A stretch of 18,705 nucleotides of DNA from Gammaproteobacteria bacterium (lineage in GTDB: Bacteria > Pseudomonadota > Gammaproteobacteria > Pseudomonadales > Cellvibrionaceae), in the NCBI GenBank assembly GCA_021151625.1, contig JAGKWY010000075.1, forward strand, positions 1 through 18,705. Direction: 5' to 3'. The notes beneath the pieces were generated by a model. That model made no database searches. It saw only the letters and a list, made by a program, of their open reading frames with translations, and was not told where the DNA came from. Both the position numbers and the translations under genes were made by a program. Positions 7,292 to 15,058 of this stretch are shown piece by piece; within the stretch, counting starts at the first letter, position 1, and every line of letters starts with the position of its first letter.

Positions 7292-7921
7292 ATGGCTCGC
7301 GGTATTAACAAAGTAATTTTGATCGGCAATATCGGGCAAGACCCGGAAGTGAAATATATGCCCTCTGGCGGCGCTGTGACCAACGTCAGCGTAGCAACCT
7401 CAGAGACATGGAAGGACAAAAATACCGGCCAGCCACAAGAGCGCACTGAATGGCATCGCGTGGTGTTTTTCAATCGTCTGGGCGAGATCGCCGGAGAATA
7501 CTTGCGTAAAGGCAGCAAGGTTTACATCGAAGGTTCATTGCGCACTCGCAAATGGCAGGCGCAAGATGGTTCAGATCGCTACACCACCGAAATCGTTGCC
7601 AGCGAAATGCAAATGCTTGATGGTCGCGGTGACAACGCAGGTATGGGCGGTGGTGCCGGAATGGGCGCAGCAGCGGCGATGGGGGCATTTGATCAAACTC
7701 CGCAATACAACAATGCACCACAAGCGGCCCCGCAGAATAATGGCCCACAGGGTGGCGGTTACAATCAGGGCTATAACCAGCCTGCACAAGGTGGATATGC
7801 GCAACAGCAACCACCGGCGAATCGTCCGCAACAACCGCAATACAATCAGCAGCCCGCGCAATACAATGCGCCGCCACAATCAGGTGGTTTTGATTCGTTT
7901 GATGACGACATTCCATTCTGA
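7292..7921 (+). CDS. ssb: single-stranded DNA-binding protein
   Basis: Tetrameric protein that coats single-stranded DNA during replication, recombination and repair and recruits partners through its C-terminal tip. The 209-residue product has the OB-fold (about 1-112; MARGINKVILIGNIGQDPEVKYMP without a break is the family start) with the conserved aromatic residues in SETWKD, EWHRVVFFNRL and RKWQ. A glycine-, glutamine- and asparagine-rich linker of about 85 residues with loose GGYNQ/PQYN repeats follows, then the canonical acidic tip DSFDDDIPF. It is somewhat longer than E. coli Ssb (178) because of the linker. ATG 7292 has an AGAGGA ribosome-binding site ending 7 bases upstream. The 98-base gap from the MFS gene holds a small CCCC/GGGG hairpin but no clear terminator, so read-through from the MFS gene is possible. 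An intrinsic terminator follows. Confidence 0.99.
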   Translation: MARGINKVILIGNIGQDPEVKYMPSGGAVTNVSVATSETWKDKNTGQPQERTEWHRVVFFNRLGEIAGEYLRKGSKVYIEGSLRTRKWQAQDGSDRYTTEIVASEMQMLDGRGDNAGMGGGAGMGAAAAMGAFDQTPQYNNAPQAAPQNNGPQGGGYNQGYNQPAQGGYAQQQPPANRPQQPQYNQQPAQYNAPPQSGGFDSFDDDIPF

Positions 7922-7949
7922 CAAAGAATTTTTTATCGACTATTTTTAC

Positions 7950-7981
7950 AAAGGCGTACACAACTTGTGTGCGCCTTTTTT
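7950..7981 (+). terminator. Rho-independent terminator after ssb
   Basis: AAAGGCG (7950-7956) pairs with CGCCTTT, continued through a T-G wobble by ACACA/TGTGT around a 3-base loop. A run of T (7976-7981) follows. It is a strong intrinsic terminator about 30 bases after the ssb stop. Confidence 0.88.
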
Positions 7982-8061
7982 ATTGGCAGTGGCAAAAATA
8001 AATCATCCAGTTGCAACTTTCACGACAGCTAACACAACAACAAACATCAGGGGAGATACCT

Positions 8062-8949
8062 GTGAACATCACCAAACACTACCGCGTTTTATTGGCCAGT
8101 TTATTTCTGTTGAGTGGAGTGGCTTGTGCCAGTTCGCCCGTTCCTGAGCAGCCGCAACCGGTAACAGTTAAGTTCTGGAACGGCAATAAAACTGCATCGC
8201 GTCAGGATTATGAGCGCGATATTCTCGCGGCAGCGTTAACCGCAACCGAGCAGAAATTTGGCGCTTCTAAAATCGAGGAGAGCCGCACGGATTATCCGCT
8301 GGCGGAAGATGAGGCGAGTGTATTTCGCAGCAAGGGGTTCGATATTTTTGGCACAGTAGCCGGCAACCAAAAGCTGGCGCAGGAACAAAAAATTTTAATT
8401 CCTTCGCCCTTGATGAAAGGTATTTTGGGCTATCGAATTTTAATTATCCGCAAAGCGGATGCACAAAAATTTGCCGCGCTAAAAACTGCTGCTGAGTTAA
8501 AAAAATTGCGCATGGGAATTCCCAGTACCTGGGCTGATGCCGGCCTGTTTCGTCACAACGGTTATCCGGTGGAAGAGAAGGGCAGCTTTGATGATTTATT
8601 CTCGCGCCTGGAAAACAACGAGTTTGATTATGTGACCTTTGGTGCGAATGAGGTGACGGGGGTATTTGCCGAGCGCGCAGCAAAATCGGGCAAATTAATT
8701 ATCGAGCCTTCGCTGTTGGTCTATTACCCTTTCCCGCTGGTGTTTTATGTTAACCCCCAACAGCCAGCACTGGCCGAGCGAGTGACTGCAGGGTTGAAGG
8801 CAATCAACACCAATGGCGAGCTGGATAAAATTTTTAACCGTTATTACGGTGATCTGCTTGGTCCGCTACAGCTAACCACGCGCACTCGCATCACCCTTGA
8901 AAATCCTATTCTGCCCAAAGAAATGGCTGGCTTTAAGCCGGGCATTTAA
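8062..8949 (+). CDS. periplasmic solute-binding-like protein, orphan
   Basis: A secreted protein that looks like a type-2 periplasmic-binding protein (bacterial extracellular solute-binding family 3), a fold used for uptake of amino acids and similar solutes or for sensing. The 295-residue product starts at GTG 8062, chosen for its GGGGAGA ribosome-binding site (8050-8056) and because it puts a hydrophobic signal peptide (HYRVLLASLFLLSGVACA) at the front. C22 follows GVA, a poor lipobox, so it may be a lipoprotein or be cut after ACA by signal peptidase I. Typical parts are KLRMGIPSTWADAGLFRHNGYPV (the hinge-to-lobe-2 turn), FSRLENNEFDYVTFGANEV and the C-terminal GELDKIFNRYYGDLL. No ABC permease or ATPase of the uptake type is adjacent, so the partner is unknown. 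Family call is moderate, ligand unknown. Confidence 0.7.
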   Translation: MNITKHYRVLLASLFLLSGVACASSPVPEQPQPVTVKFWNGNKTASRQDYERDILAAALTATEQKFGASKIEESRTDYPLAEDEASVFRSKGFDIFGTVAGNQKLAQEQKILIPSPLMKGILGYRILIIRKADAQKFAALKTAAELKKLRMGIPSTWADAGLFRHNGYPVEEKGSFDDLFSRLENNEFDYVTFGANEVTGVFAERAAKSGKLIIEPSLLVYYPFPLVFYVNPQQPALAERVTAGLKAINTNGELDKIFNRYYGDLLGPLQLTTRTRITLENPILPKEMAGFKPGI

Positions 8950-8993
8950 ACGTTTAACCGGCAGTGAAATCTTTCAATAGCAGTTTGCTGATA

Positions 8994-9018
8994 ATTGTCA
9001 TGCTAACTCCATGACAAT
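8994..9018 (+). repeat. perfect 9-bp inverted repeat after the solute-binding gene
   Basis: ATTGTCATG (8994-9002) and CATGACAAT (9010-9018) flank a 7-base loop. It is followed by CGTGGTTTTACC, so it could be a weak terminator; an operator is the other choice. It lies 45 bases after the stop of the solute-binding gene. Confidence 0.5.
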
Positions 9019-9069
9019 CGTGGTTTTACCTCAATACACTCGCGCCCTATGCTGTCATTCAGGTTGCAG

Positions 9070-9092
9070 CGGGGCGCGAGGCCCCGATTTTT
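9070..9092 (+). terminator. Rho-independent terminator before the exporter locus
   Basis: CGGGGC (9070-9075) pairs with GCCCCG (9081-9086) around GCGAG, followed by ATTTTT (9087-9092). A compact G+C-rich stem with a T run, 120 bases after the solute-binding gene, separates that gene from the adaptor gene at 9210. Confidence 0.8.
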
Positions 9093-9209
9093 GCCTTGGG
9101 ATATTGCATTGCACGGAAACTGCTAGGCTCGGGCTTGAATCTTGCGTGATAATGCAGCACTCGGACAAAGCTCCACATAAAAAACCACAAGATTAAGGGC
9201 AAGTGCACT

Positions 9210-10436
9210 GTGACTAATAAAGACGAACTTTTATCGCAACTTCGCATCAATCGCGATCAGCAGCCGGCAGCTGACAGCAAAACCCATCTGTGGGTTGGTG
9301 GCGGTGTTGTGTTGCTGCTGTTAACCCTGGGCATTAGTTATTTCAATGATCCTGCGCCGGTCAAAGTGCAGGTGGAAATGGCACGTATGGCGGTGCCGGA
9401 CTCCTCCTCTGCCACAGTGCTGGACGCTACGGGTTATGTGGTGGCGCGTCGTATCTCTACTGTCTCATCCAAAGTGACCGGACGCGTGGCAGAGATTTTT
9501 ATCGAAGAAGGCCAGCAAGTTGAAAAGGATCAAGTAGTCGCGCGCCTGGATGACTCCAATACCGCCAAAGCGGTGGAGTTAAGCAAGGCGGAATTGCGCT
9601 CGGCGAAAACCCTGGTGACTGAAACCCAGGCGCGTTTGACCGAAGCCAAACTAACCCTGGAGCGCACCACCGAATTGGCGCGCACGCAACTGGTCAGCGC
9701 GGCGGCACTGGATAAAGCGCGCGCCGATTTCGAATCATTGCGCGCGCAGTTGGCGGCCCGCAATGCAGAGGTGGACGTGAGTCAAAAACGCCTGGCACTG
9801 CAGCAACAAAATCTTGAAGACTTAACCTTGCGCGCACCCTTTGCCGGTGTGGTTATCAGCAAGGATTCACAGCCAGGCGAAATGATTTCACCTATGTCTG
9901 CCGGTGGTGGCTTTACTCGTACTGGCATCTGTACGCTGGTGGATATGGCCTCGCTGGAAATTGAGGTGGATGTCAATGAATCCTACATCCAGCGTGTGCG
10001 CAACGAGCAATTTGTGCAGGCGGTGTTGGAAGCTTATCCCGAGTGGAAAATTCCGGCGAAAGTTATCGCGATTATCCCCGCGGCAGATCGCCAGAAAGCT
10101 ACGGTAAAAGTGCGTATCGGCTTCCAGATAAGCGATCCACGCATACTGCCGGATATGGGGGTGAAAGTGGCCTTCCTGAATGCCGAACCGGTAGTAGTAG
10201 AAGAAAAGCCCAAAGAGCCATTGGGTGTGCGCGTACCTATCAGTGCGGTGCGCAATGAAGGCGAAGATAAATTTATTTTTGTAGTGAAAGACGGCGTGGC
10301 TGAATTGCGTAAAGTGACGCTCAATGCCAGCTACGGTACCGATATTTATATTGGCAGCGGTCTGCGTCCAGGTGAAGATTTTGTGGTTGAGATTACCCCG
10401 GAATTAAAAGATGGCGCCAGGGTGGAGCTGCAATAA
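9210..10436 (+). CDS. HlyD-type periplasmic adaptor subunit of an ABC exporter
   Basis: Membrane fusion (adaptor) protein that links an inner-membrane ABC pump to an outer-membrane channel or presents substrate to it. The 408-residue product has a short cytoplasmic lead, one membrane anchor (about 27-45, HLWVGGGVVLLLLTLGISYF), a first barrel-sandwich half with GRVAEIFIEEGQQVEKDQVVARLD, a coiled-coil hairpin (about 115-205, rich in AKAELR, QARLTEAK and RLALQQQNLEDL heptads), the second half LRAPFAGVVISKDSQPGEMI, and beta-barrel and membrane-proximal domains. GTG 9210 is taken as start, with AAGGGC (9195-9200) in front; no ATG lies near. It resembles MacA/RND-adaptor relatives. A 244-base gap separates it from the ATPase gene, so the two may be transcribed separately although the context says they work together. 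Substrate unknown. Confidence 0.9.
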   Translation: MTNKDELLSQLRINRDQQPAADSKTHLWVGGGVVLLLLTLGISYFNDPAPVKVQVEMARMAVPDSSSATVLDATGYVVARRISTVSSKVTGRVAEIFIEEGQQVEKDQVVARLDDSNTAKAVELSKAELRSAKTLVTETQARLTEAKLTLERTTELARTQLVSAAALDKARADFESLRAQLAARNAEVDVSQKRLALQQQNLEDLTLRAPFAGVVISKDSQPGEMISPMSAGGGFTRTGICTLVDMASLEIEVDVNESYIQRVRNEQFVQAVLEAYPEWKIPAKVIAIIPAADRQKATVKVRIGFQISDPRILPDMGVKVAFLNAEPVVVEEKPKEPLGVRVPISAVRNEGEDKFIFVVKDGVAELRKVTLNASYGTDIYIGSGLRPGEDFVVEITPELKDGARVELQ

Positions 10437-10458
10437 GGTTTTCAAACAAGTTTAAAAG

Positions 10459-10481
10459 CTCCTGCCTGCATTTGGCAGGAG
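10459..10481 (+). terminator. hairpin after the adaptor gene, possible terminator
   Basis: CTCCTGCC (10459-10466) pairs perfectly with GGCAGGAG (10474-10481) around a 7-base loop. Flanking TTCAAAC (10441-10447) and GTTTGAA (10481-10487) could add an outer stem. The T run on the plus strand is only GTTT, so termination is likely but not sure. The rest of the gap to 10680 is A+T-rich and holds a direct repeat. Confidence 0.5.
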
Positions 10482-10582
10482 TTTGAACAATAATAACAAC
10501 ATCTTCACGTTTTAAGTTTCGCGCATTCCTGTAACTGTTTTTTTGTAATTATTTTCTTTAAGTCACTTTTAATGTTAATGCG

Positions 10583-10608
10583 ATTGTGTGTGGCACTTTA
10601 TTGTGTGT
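10583..10608 (+). repeat. short direct repeat upstream of the ABC genes
   Basis: ATTGTGTGT occurs at 10583-10591 and again at 10600-10608, 17 bases apart, about 75-100 bases upstream of the ATPase start. Such spacing can mark a site for a tandem-binding regulator on roughly one and a half helical turns, but no family is recognised and chance is possible. Confidence 0.3.
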
Positions 10609-10680
10609 AACCATCTTTAGTTTGTCGCGTCCCAATAAAAGTTTTCCTTTTTTATGCTGGTCTAACTTCCTGGAGGATCT

Positions 10681-11406
10681 ATGACTGCGCTCGAATCCCA
10701 AGTCGCCACTGATGAATTACTGGTCCAACTCAAAGGTATTAGCAAGGCATATAAAAAAGGCAAAGAGCAGGTAAAAGTGCTCTCCGATTTAAATCTGGAT
10801 ATTTATCGCGGTGATTTCCTGGCGCTGATGGGGCCGTCCGGTTCTGGCAAAACTACGCTGCTCAATTTATTGGGTGGGCTGGATACTGCGACTTCGGGTG
10901 AGTTAATAATCGGTGGACAGCGGCTCGATCAAATGTCCTCCTCGCAGCTCACCAAATGGCGTGCGCGTCACGTGGGTTTTATTTTCCAGTTTTATAATTT
11001 GATGCCGGTACTAACTGCGGAAAAAAATGTCGAGTTACCTTTGCTGCTTACTAATTTGAGCAGCAAGCAGCGCCGACACCATGTGGCCGCTGCACTGGAG
11101 TTGGTGGGGTTGTCCAATCGCGCTAAACATTACCCGAGTGAATTGTCGGGAGGTCAGGAGCAGCGCGTGGCAATTGCACGTGCACTGGTGAGTGACCCGG
11201 ATTTGCTGTTGTGTGATGAGCCCACCGGTGATCTGGATCGCGCCACTGCGGATGAAATTCTCTCGCTTCTGCAAACCCTTAATCGGCAGCAGAAAAAAAC
11301 CATCATCATGGTAACTCACGATCCGCGCGCTGCTGATCATGCCAATCACATCTGGCATATGGATAAAGGCTCACTAGTGACCAACGGCAATTCCGGAGGT
11401 CACTAA
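10681..11406 (+). CDS. LolD/MacB-type ABC exporter ATPase
   Basis: Cytoplasmic ATP-hydrolysing subunit of an export-type ABC system that works with FtsX-like permeases. The 241-residue product has all the ABC motifs: Walker A GPSGSGKTT (51-59), Q-loop FIFQFYNLMP with Q103, signature LSGGQEQRVAIARAL (155 on), Walker B DLLLCDE (174-180), D-loop and H-loop VTHD (H214). The sequence fits the LolD/MacB/FtsE group (TIGR-style 'ABC transporter, ATP-binding, lipoprotein/macrolide type'). ATG 10681 has a GGAGG ribosome-binding site (10672-10676). The stop is followed two bases later by the first permease ATG, so the two are translationally linked. Signature Q-E-Q rather than the commoner Q-Q-Q is a small oddity that should not affect function. 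It is not LolD itself, because the permeases do not look like LolC/LolE in order or N-terminus. Confidence 0.93.
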   Translation: MTALESQVATDELLVQLKGISKAYKKGKEQVKVLSDLNLDIYRGDFLALMGPSGSGKTTLLNLLGGLDTATSGELIIGGQRLDQMSSSQLTKWRARHVGFIFQFYNLMPVLTAEKNVELPLLLTNLSSKQRRHHVAAALELVGLSNRAKHYPSELSGGQEQRVAIARALVSDPDLLLCDEPTGDLDRATADEILSLLQTLNRQQKKTIIMVTHDPRAADHANHIWHMDKGSLVTNGNSGGH

Positions 11407-11408
11407 TC

Positions 11409-12566
11409 ATGTATTACGTGCAATTTTTATTGAGTAATCTCGGGCGCAAAAAGGCGCGGACTATTTTGACTTTGCTGTCGATTATGGTGGCATTTTTATT
11501 GTTTGGCTTATTGCGCAGCCTTGCCGCTGCATTTGATCAGGGTGCTGAAATTGCCGGCGAGGATCGGTTAATCAGCATCAATAAAATTTCTTTAATTCAA
11601 CCGCTGCCAGAAGCTTATCTGGGTAAAGTACAAGGCCTTGAAGGGGTCGATAAAGCCACTTCGGCCAACTGGTTTGGCGGTTATTATCAGGAAGCCAAAA
11701 ACCAGTTCCCGCAATTTCCTGTTATTGCCGACGATTATTTTGATATCTATAAAGAAATGATCAGCTTGCCGGACGAGCAAATGCAAGCCTGGAAAAAAAA
11801 TCGGGTGGGGGTGGTGATTGGTAAAAGCCTGGTGGACAGATTTAAATGGAAAATTGGTGATCGTATTCCGTTGATCGGTTTGTTTCCGCGTGAAGATGGC
11901 AGCACCACCTGGGAATTTGTGATTGAAGGCATTTACGAAGCAAAAAGTAAAAGTGCTGATACTAATACCATGCTGATGCATTACGAATATTTTGATGAGG
12001 CGCGCCAGTATGCTAAAGGTACCTTGGGCTGGTTAATTATTCGAGTGAAAGATCCTAAACAGGCGGCACAAGTAGCAACCGCGGTCGATACCCTCTTTGC
12101 CAATTCTCCCGCAGAAACCAAAACCAGCAGTGAAAAAGAATTTGCCAAATCTTTTGCCAAACAATTTGGCGATATAGGTTTAATCACCACGCTGATTTTA
12201 GGTGCAGTGTTTTTTACTATGTTGCTGGTGGCCGGTAACACCATGGCGCAATCTTTCCGTGAACGTATTCCCGAACTGGCAATTTTAAAAACGCTCGGCT
12301 TTTCCGATATTGCAGTAATGTTGCTGGTATTGGCTGAAGCTGTGGTGATTTCATTAATTGGTGGGTTAATCGGATTATTGTTAGCTAAATTTGTTATCTC
12401 GGGCGCAGCGACCGCTATGGCATCAACACTGCCCGGATTAAATTTATCCACCAGTATGATGTTCCTGGGGATAGGGCTGATGTTTTTGTTTGGTGTGCTT
12501 ACCGGCATTATTCCGGCGCTGCAAGGTTTGCAGCTGAATATAGTTGCAGCATTGCGGAGGCGCTAA
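11409..12566 (+). CDS. FtsX/MacB-type ABC permease 1
   Basis: Inner-membrane permease subunit of the exporter. The 385-residue product has the four-helix layout of type VII (MacB/FtsX/LolCE) permeases: one N-terminal membrane helix (about 17-39, starting after LGRKKARTILT), a large periplasmic domain (about 45-255), then three helices (about 258-285, 300-330, 345-372) with the FtsX-core sequence AQSFRERIPELAILKTLGFSD between the first two, which forms the coupling helix to the ATPase. It starts two bases after the ATPase stop and ends two bases before permease 2. The two permeases are paralogous in layout and should form a heterodimer over an ATPase dimer. Such pumps act by mechanotransmission on periplasmic or outer-leaflet substrates. 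Substrate unknown. Confidence 0.9.
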   Translation: MYYVQFLLSNLGRKKARTILTLLSIMVAFLLFGLLRSLAAAFDQGAEIAGEDRLISINKISLIQPLPEAYLGKVQGLEGVDKATSANWFGGYYQEAKNQFPQFPVIADDYFDIYKEMISLPDEQMQAWKKNRVGVVIGKSLVDRFKWKIGDRIPLIGLFPREDGSTTWEFVIEGIYEAKSKSADTNTMLMHYEYFDEARQYAKGTLGWLIIRVKDPKQAAQVATAVDTLFANSPAETKTSSEKEFAKSFAKQFGDIGLITTLILGAVFFTMLLVAGNTMAQSFRERIPELAILKTLGFSDIAVMLLVLAEAVVISLIGGLIGLLLAKFVISGAATAMASTLPGLNLSTSMMFLGIGLMFLFGVLTGIIPALQGLQLNIVAALRRR

Positions 12567-12568
12567 TT

Positions 12569-13759
12569 ATGTTTAACAGCATCGCACAAATTTTTATTAT
12601 TACCTTTATGAACCTGCGCAATTTACCGCAACGCCTGGGTACCTCATCGGTTGCCGTGTTTGGTGTGGCCTGTGTGGTGGGGGTGTTTATTGGAGTGCTC
12701 TCAATGTCCAGTGGTTTCCAGCGCACTATGGTCAATGCCGGTTCCGATGATGTGCTTATGTTGATGCGCTCCGGTGCCACTACCGAAATGAACAGCGGTT
12801 TGGGCTACGATCAAAGCCAGTTAATCGCTAATATTCCCGGTGTTGCGAAACTGGATGGTAAACCGCTTAGCTCGCCGGAATTGTTTGTGATTGTGGATGT
12901 GCCTATGCGCAACAAAGACGCCAGTGCCAACGCGCCCTTGCGCGGTGTTGAGCCAATGGCATTTTCGGTGCGTAAGCAATTCAAGATTATTGAGGGCAGA
13001 AATTTTGAGCCGGGTAAAAATGAATTGATTGTTGGGCGCGGTGCGCAAAAACAATTTGCCAATTTAAATGTTGGCTCAGTGGTGAAGTTTGGCCAGACCG
13101 AATGGAATGTTGTTGGTGTGTTTGAATCAGGCGGCGGCTTGGCGGAATCAGAAATTTGGTGCGATGCCAAAATTTTGCAAAATGCCTATCGCCGCGGCAA
13201 CAGTTATCAAATTGTGCGAGTCAAACTGGATGACAAAAATGGGCTGGCGGCATTTAAAGAAGCCGTTGCGGCTGACCCAAAATTAAATCTGGATGTAAAA
13301 CGCGAATCTGATTATTTGGCAGAACAATCTGAACCCCTGAGTAAGTTTATTAAAATGATTGGCTACCCGCTGGCAATCCTGATGGCGCTGGGTGCAATTT
13401 TCGGGGCAGTAAATACCATGTATACCTCGGTGTCCAATCGCACCCGTGAAATTGCTACCTTGCGCGCATTAGGTTTTGGTGCAACACCGGTAGCTATTTC
13501 AACGCTGGTGGAGTCGTTAGTCCTGGCGATTATCGGTGGGATTATTGGTTCGATAGTTGTGTATCTGGTTTTTAATGGCTACACAGTTTCCACCTTGAAC
13601 TTTGCCAGTTTTAGTCAGGTTGTTTTTGATTTTGCAGTGACACCAGACTTATTAGTGCAAGGCGTTATCTTTGCCACAGTAATTGGTTTTATCGGCGGTT
13701 TCTTTCCTGCGATTCGCGCGGCGCGTTTGCCGGTGGCTACAGCATTGCGAGAGGTTTGA
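12569..13759 (+). CDS. FtsX/MacB-type ABC permease 2
   Basis: Second inner-membrane permease, 396 residues, with the same layout as permease 1: an N-terminal helix (about 22-44, VAVFGVACVVGVFIGVLSM), a periplasmic MacB-like domain (about 50-265; note GRNFEPGKNELIVGRGAQKQF), and three C-terminal helices with SNRTREIATLRALGFGATPVA as coupling segment and a final FFPAIRAARLPVATALREV, the classic FtsX-core ending. It starts two bases after permease 1. Its stop is 32 bases before the lipoprotein start, so the transcript should carry on. The sequences of the two permeases differ clearly outside the FtsX core, which suggests an old duplication and an obligate heterodimer. Confidence 0.9.
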   Translation: MFNSIAQIFIITFMNLRNLPQRLGTSSVAVFGVACVVGVFIGVLSMSSGFQRTMVNAGSDDVLMLMRSGATTEMNSGLGYDQSQLIANIPGVAKLDGKPLSSPELFVIVDVPMRNKDASANAPLRGVEPMAFSVRKQFKIIEGRNFEPGKNELIVGRGAQKQFANLNVGSVVKFGQTEWNVVGVFESGGGLAESEIWCDAKILQNAYRRGNSYQIVRVKLDDKNGLAAFKEAVAADPKLNLDVKRESDYLAEQSEPLSKFIKMIGYPLAILMALGAIFGAVNTMYTSVSNRTREIATLRALGFGATPVAISTLVESLVLAIIGGIIGSIVVYLVFNGYTVSTLNFASFSQVVFDFAVTPDLLVQGVIFATVIGFIGGFFPAIRAARLPVATALREV

Positions 13760-13791
13760 TAATTTTGAGAAGTGATTTTCAATGGAGCGTT

Positions 13792-14505
13792 ATGAAAAGA
13801 CTAATTTTACTTTCCGCGATTGCCATGGTAACGGGTTGTTCAATGCAGTCCACCACAAAATCAGTGTCTGTCAAAGCTATCGAAGAGTCGAATCTGAGCT
13901 ACGTAGAAGCTGAAAAAATTGATAAATTTGTTGTTAAGAGGGCTGAGGAGTTTAAATATTTCAATAAGACAATTTTGTTTGCTACCCAGTTCGATAAGTT
14001 GCGAATTACTAAATCGACCGACAAGGATGTCGCTGAAAGCTGGGGTGATTCAACCTGGAAAGAAATGGATCAAATTTGTGAGCATTTGGATTATTTTGCC
14101 GAAAAAATATTTCGTGAAAAAAACGAGTTTGTTCCTGTCAAGCAGGGCGGTGTAGATGTGTTGGCTATACAGTTTAGCTTAATTGACTACACCCCTTACT
14201 CCAGTCGCTATGAAGATGCGGCCGGCGACACTGTTGGCATCCAGAGCAATAGCTCCGGTGTTGGCTTGGTAACAGTAAGAGGGGTGTTGGCCAATGCAAA
14301 AACTGGTGAGTTAGTTGCGATGGTCGAGGATACCATCGAAATCAACGGGAGAACGGCGAGCTACGGAAATTTGTCGAGCATGCACGATAGTAATAATAAA
14401 GCAGCTCAGAATATTGCGTGGCGAAATAGTTTTAGGCGCTTTGTAGATAACTTGCACCAGGAGCTGGTTCGGTTGAAGTATGCTCAAGTGGTAGGGGGTA
14501 ATTAA
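13792..14505 (+). CDS. lipoprotein, possibly DUF3313-like
   Basis: An exported lipoprotein of unknown role. The 237-residue product begins MKRLILLSAIAMVTGC, a signal peptide with lipobox VTGC, so C16 should be lipidated. S17 rather than D follows, which favours sorting to the outer membrane. The mature part is charged and soluble-looking, with VDVLAIQFSLIDYTPYSSRYEDAAGD, then GVGLVTVRGVLANAKTGELVAMVEDTIEI, a strand-rich pattern that reminds me of DUF3313 lipoproteins; this call is weak. ATG 13792 is chosen over in-frame upstream codons because of the signal peptide and GGAG just in front. It is the last gene before a strong terminator and lies 32 bases after permease 2, so it is probably part of the export system or its cargo. 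G+C looks lower than in the permeases. Confidence 0.75.
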   Translation: MKRLILLSAIAMVTGCSMQSTTKSVSVKAIEESNLSYVEAEKIDKFVVKRAEEFKYFNKTILFATQFDKLRITKSTDKDVAESWGDSTWKEMDQICEHLDYFAEKIFREKNEFVPVKQGGVDVLAIQFSLIDYTPYSSRYEDAAGDTVGIQSNSSGVGLVTVRGVLANAKTGELVAMVEDTIEINGRTASYGNLSSMHDSNNKAAQNIAWRNSFRRFVDNLHQELVRLKYAQVVGGN

Positions 14506-14603
14506 TTCTTATTTGACCAGTGAAATTAACCAGCGGAAGGTGTAGTTGCCCCAATTAATTTCAGGTCGAAAATATAGTATTTAAAAATAATTGCATCTCA
14601 TCT

Positions 14604-14633
14604 AAAAGCCGCTACGCAAGTAGCGGCTTTTTT
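14604..14633 (+). terminator. Rho-independent terminator of the exporter operon
   Basis: AAAAGCCGCTAC (14604-14615) pairs perfectly with GTAGCGGCTTTT around GCAA, with TTTTTT at 14628-14633. A 12-bp stem with a 4-base GNRA-type loop (GCAA), about 100 bases after the lipoprotein stop, makes a very strong and probably bidirectional terminator. Confidence 0.92.
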
Positions 14634-14688
14634 CTATGTAATTTATCCCTCAATAATGAGGCGCTAGCTGCGAAATTGGGGGGAAGCG

Positions 14689-14719
14689 TGCCTGAGACAG
14701 CTAACCGACGTCTCAGGCA
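14689..14719. repeat. perfect 10-bp inverted repeat in a non-coding gap
   Basis: TGCCTGAGAC (14689-14698) and GTCTCAGGCA (14710-14719) flank an 11-base spacer. There is no T run on either side, so it is not an ordinary terminator. The gap from 14634 to 15058 that surrounds it is A+T-rich and holds no gene I can support: a 60-codon minus-strand frame at 14747-14929 and the in-frame codons upstream of the protease have no ribosome-binding site or known likeness. The repeat may be an operator, a small RNA hairpin or a mobile-repeat remnant. Confidence 0.5.
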
Positions 14720-15058
14720 AAAATTTACTCCTATGGCTTAATCTTGTTAAAGCATTTGTAATATTGGCCACTTTATGCGGCGAATTTTACAAATAGCTAT
14801 ATATAAAGCGGTGACAACTCGCATTAAGTAATACTGAGGTTGCGCAATATTTCCCATCAGCATCTTTCTGCAAACCCCTTCACATGAATGGCATAAGATT
14901 AGCAATAAAATTAGCCGTTGGTCGGACATGTTTTATGAATGAAAAATGAGTCTATCCACTGGCTGTGTATTTGGCTATATTTTGTGATACCACTTAGGTT
15001 GGGTATCGGCCTGGAGAAGTGTGGATTAGCGGCTATTTGCAGATATAGGGAATTGATT

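Noticed and set aside
7566..8147. A 193-codon plus-strand frame overlapping ssb
   Set aside because: It is a shadow of the ssb linker and downstream terminator in another frame; the amino-acid make-up (rich in R, H, M, T) is not protein-like.
9011..9196. A 61-codon plus-strand frame between the solute-binding gene and the adaptor gene
   Set aside because: Its start lies in one hairpin arm, a strong intrinsic terminator (9070-9092) runs through it, and it has no ribosome-binding site or recognisable product.
10591..10606. Sigma-54-like TGGCAC element upstream of the ABC ATPase gene
   Set aside because: The -24 half is perfect, but no TTGC lies at the required distance (TTGT occurs one base too close).
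14764..14780. Sigma-54-like TGGCC...TGCGG upstream of the PEP-CTERM protease
   Set aside because: The GG-to-GC spacing is one base short of the strict -24/-12 spacing, and the site is almost 300 bases from the start codon.
14747..14929. A 60-codon minus-strand frame in the gap before the protease
   Set aside because: No ribosome-binding site, no family likeness, and composition like that of the surrounding non-coding DNA.
14939..15058. N-terminal extension of the serine protease from an upstream in-frame ATG
   Set aside because: The extension would bury the signal peptide that starts at 15059, and the ATG at 15059 has a good ribosome-binding site.
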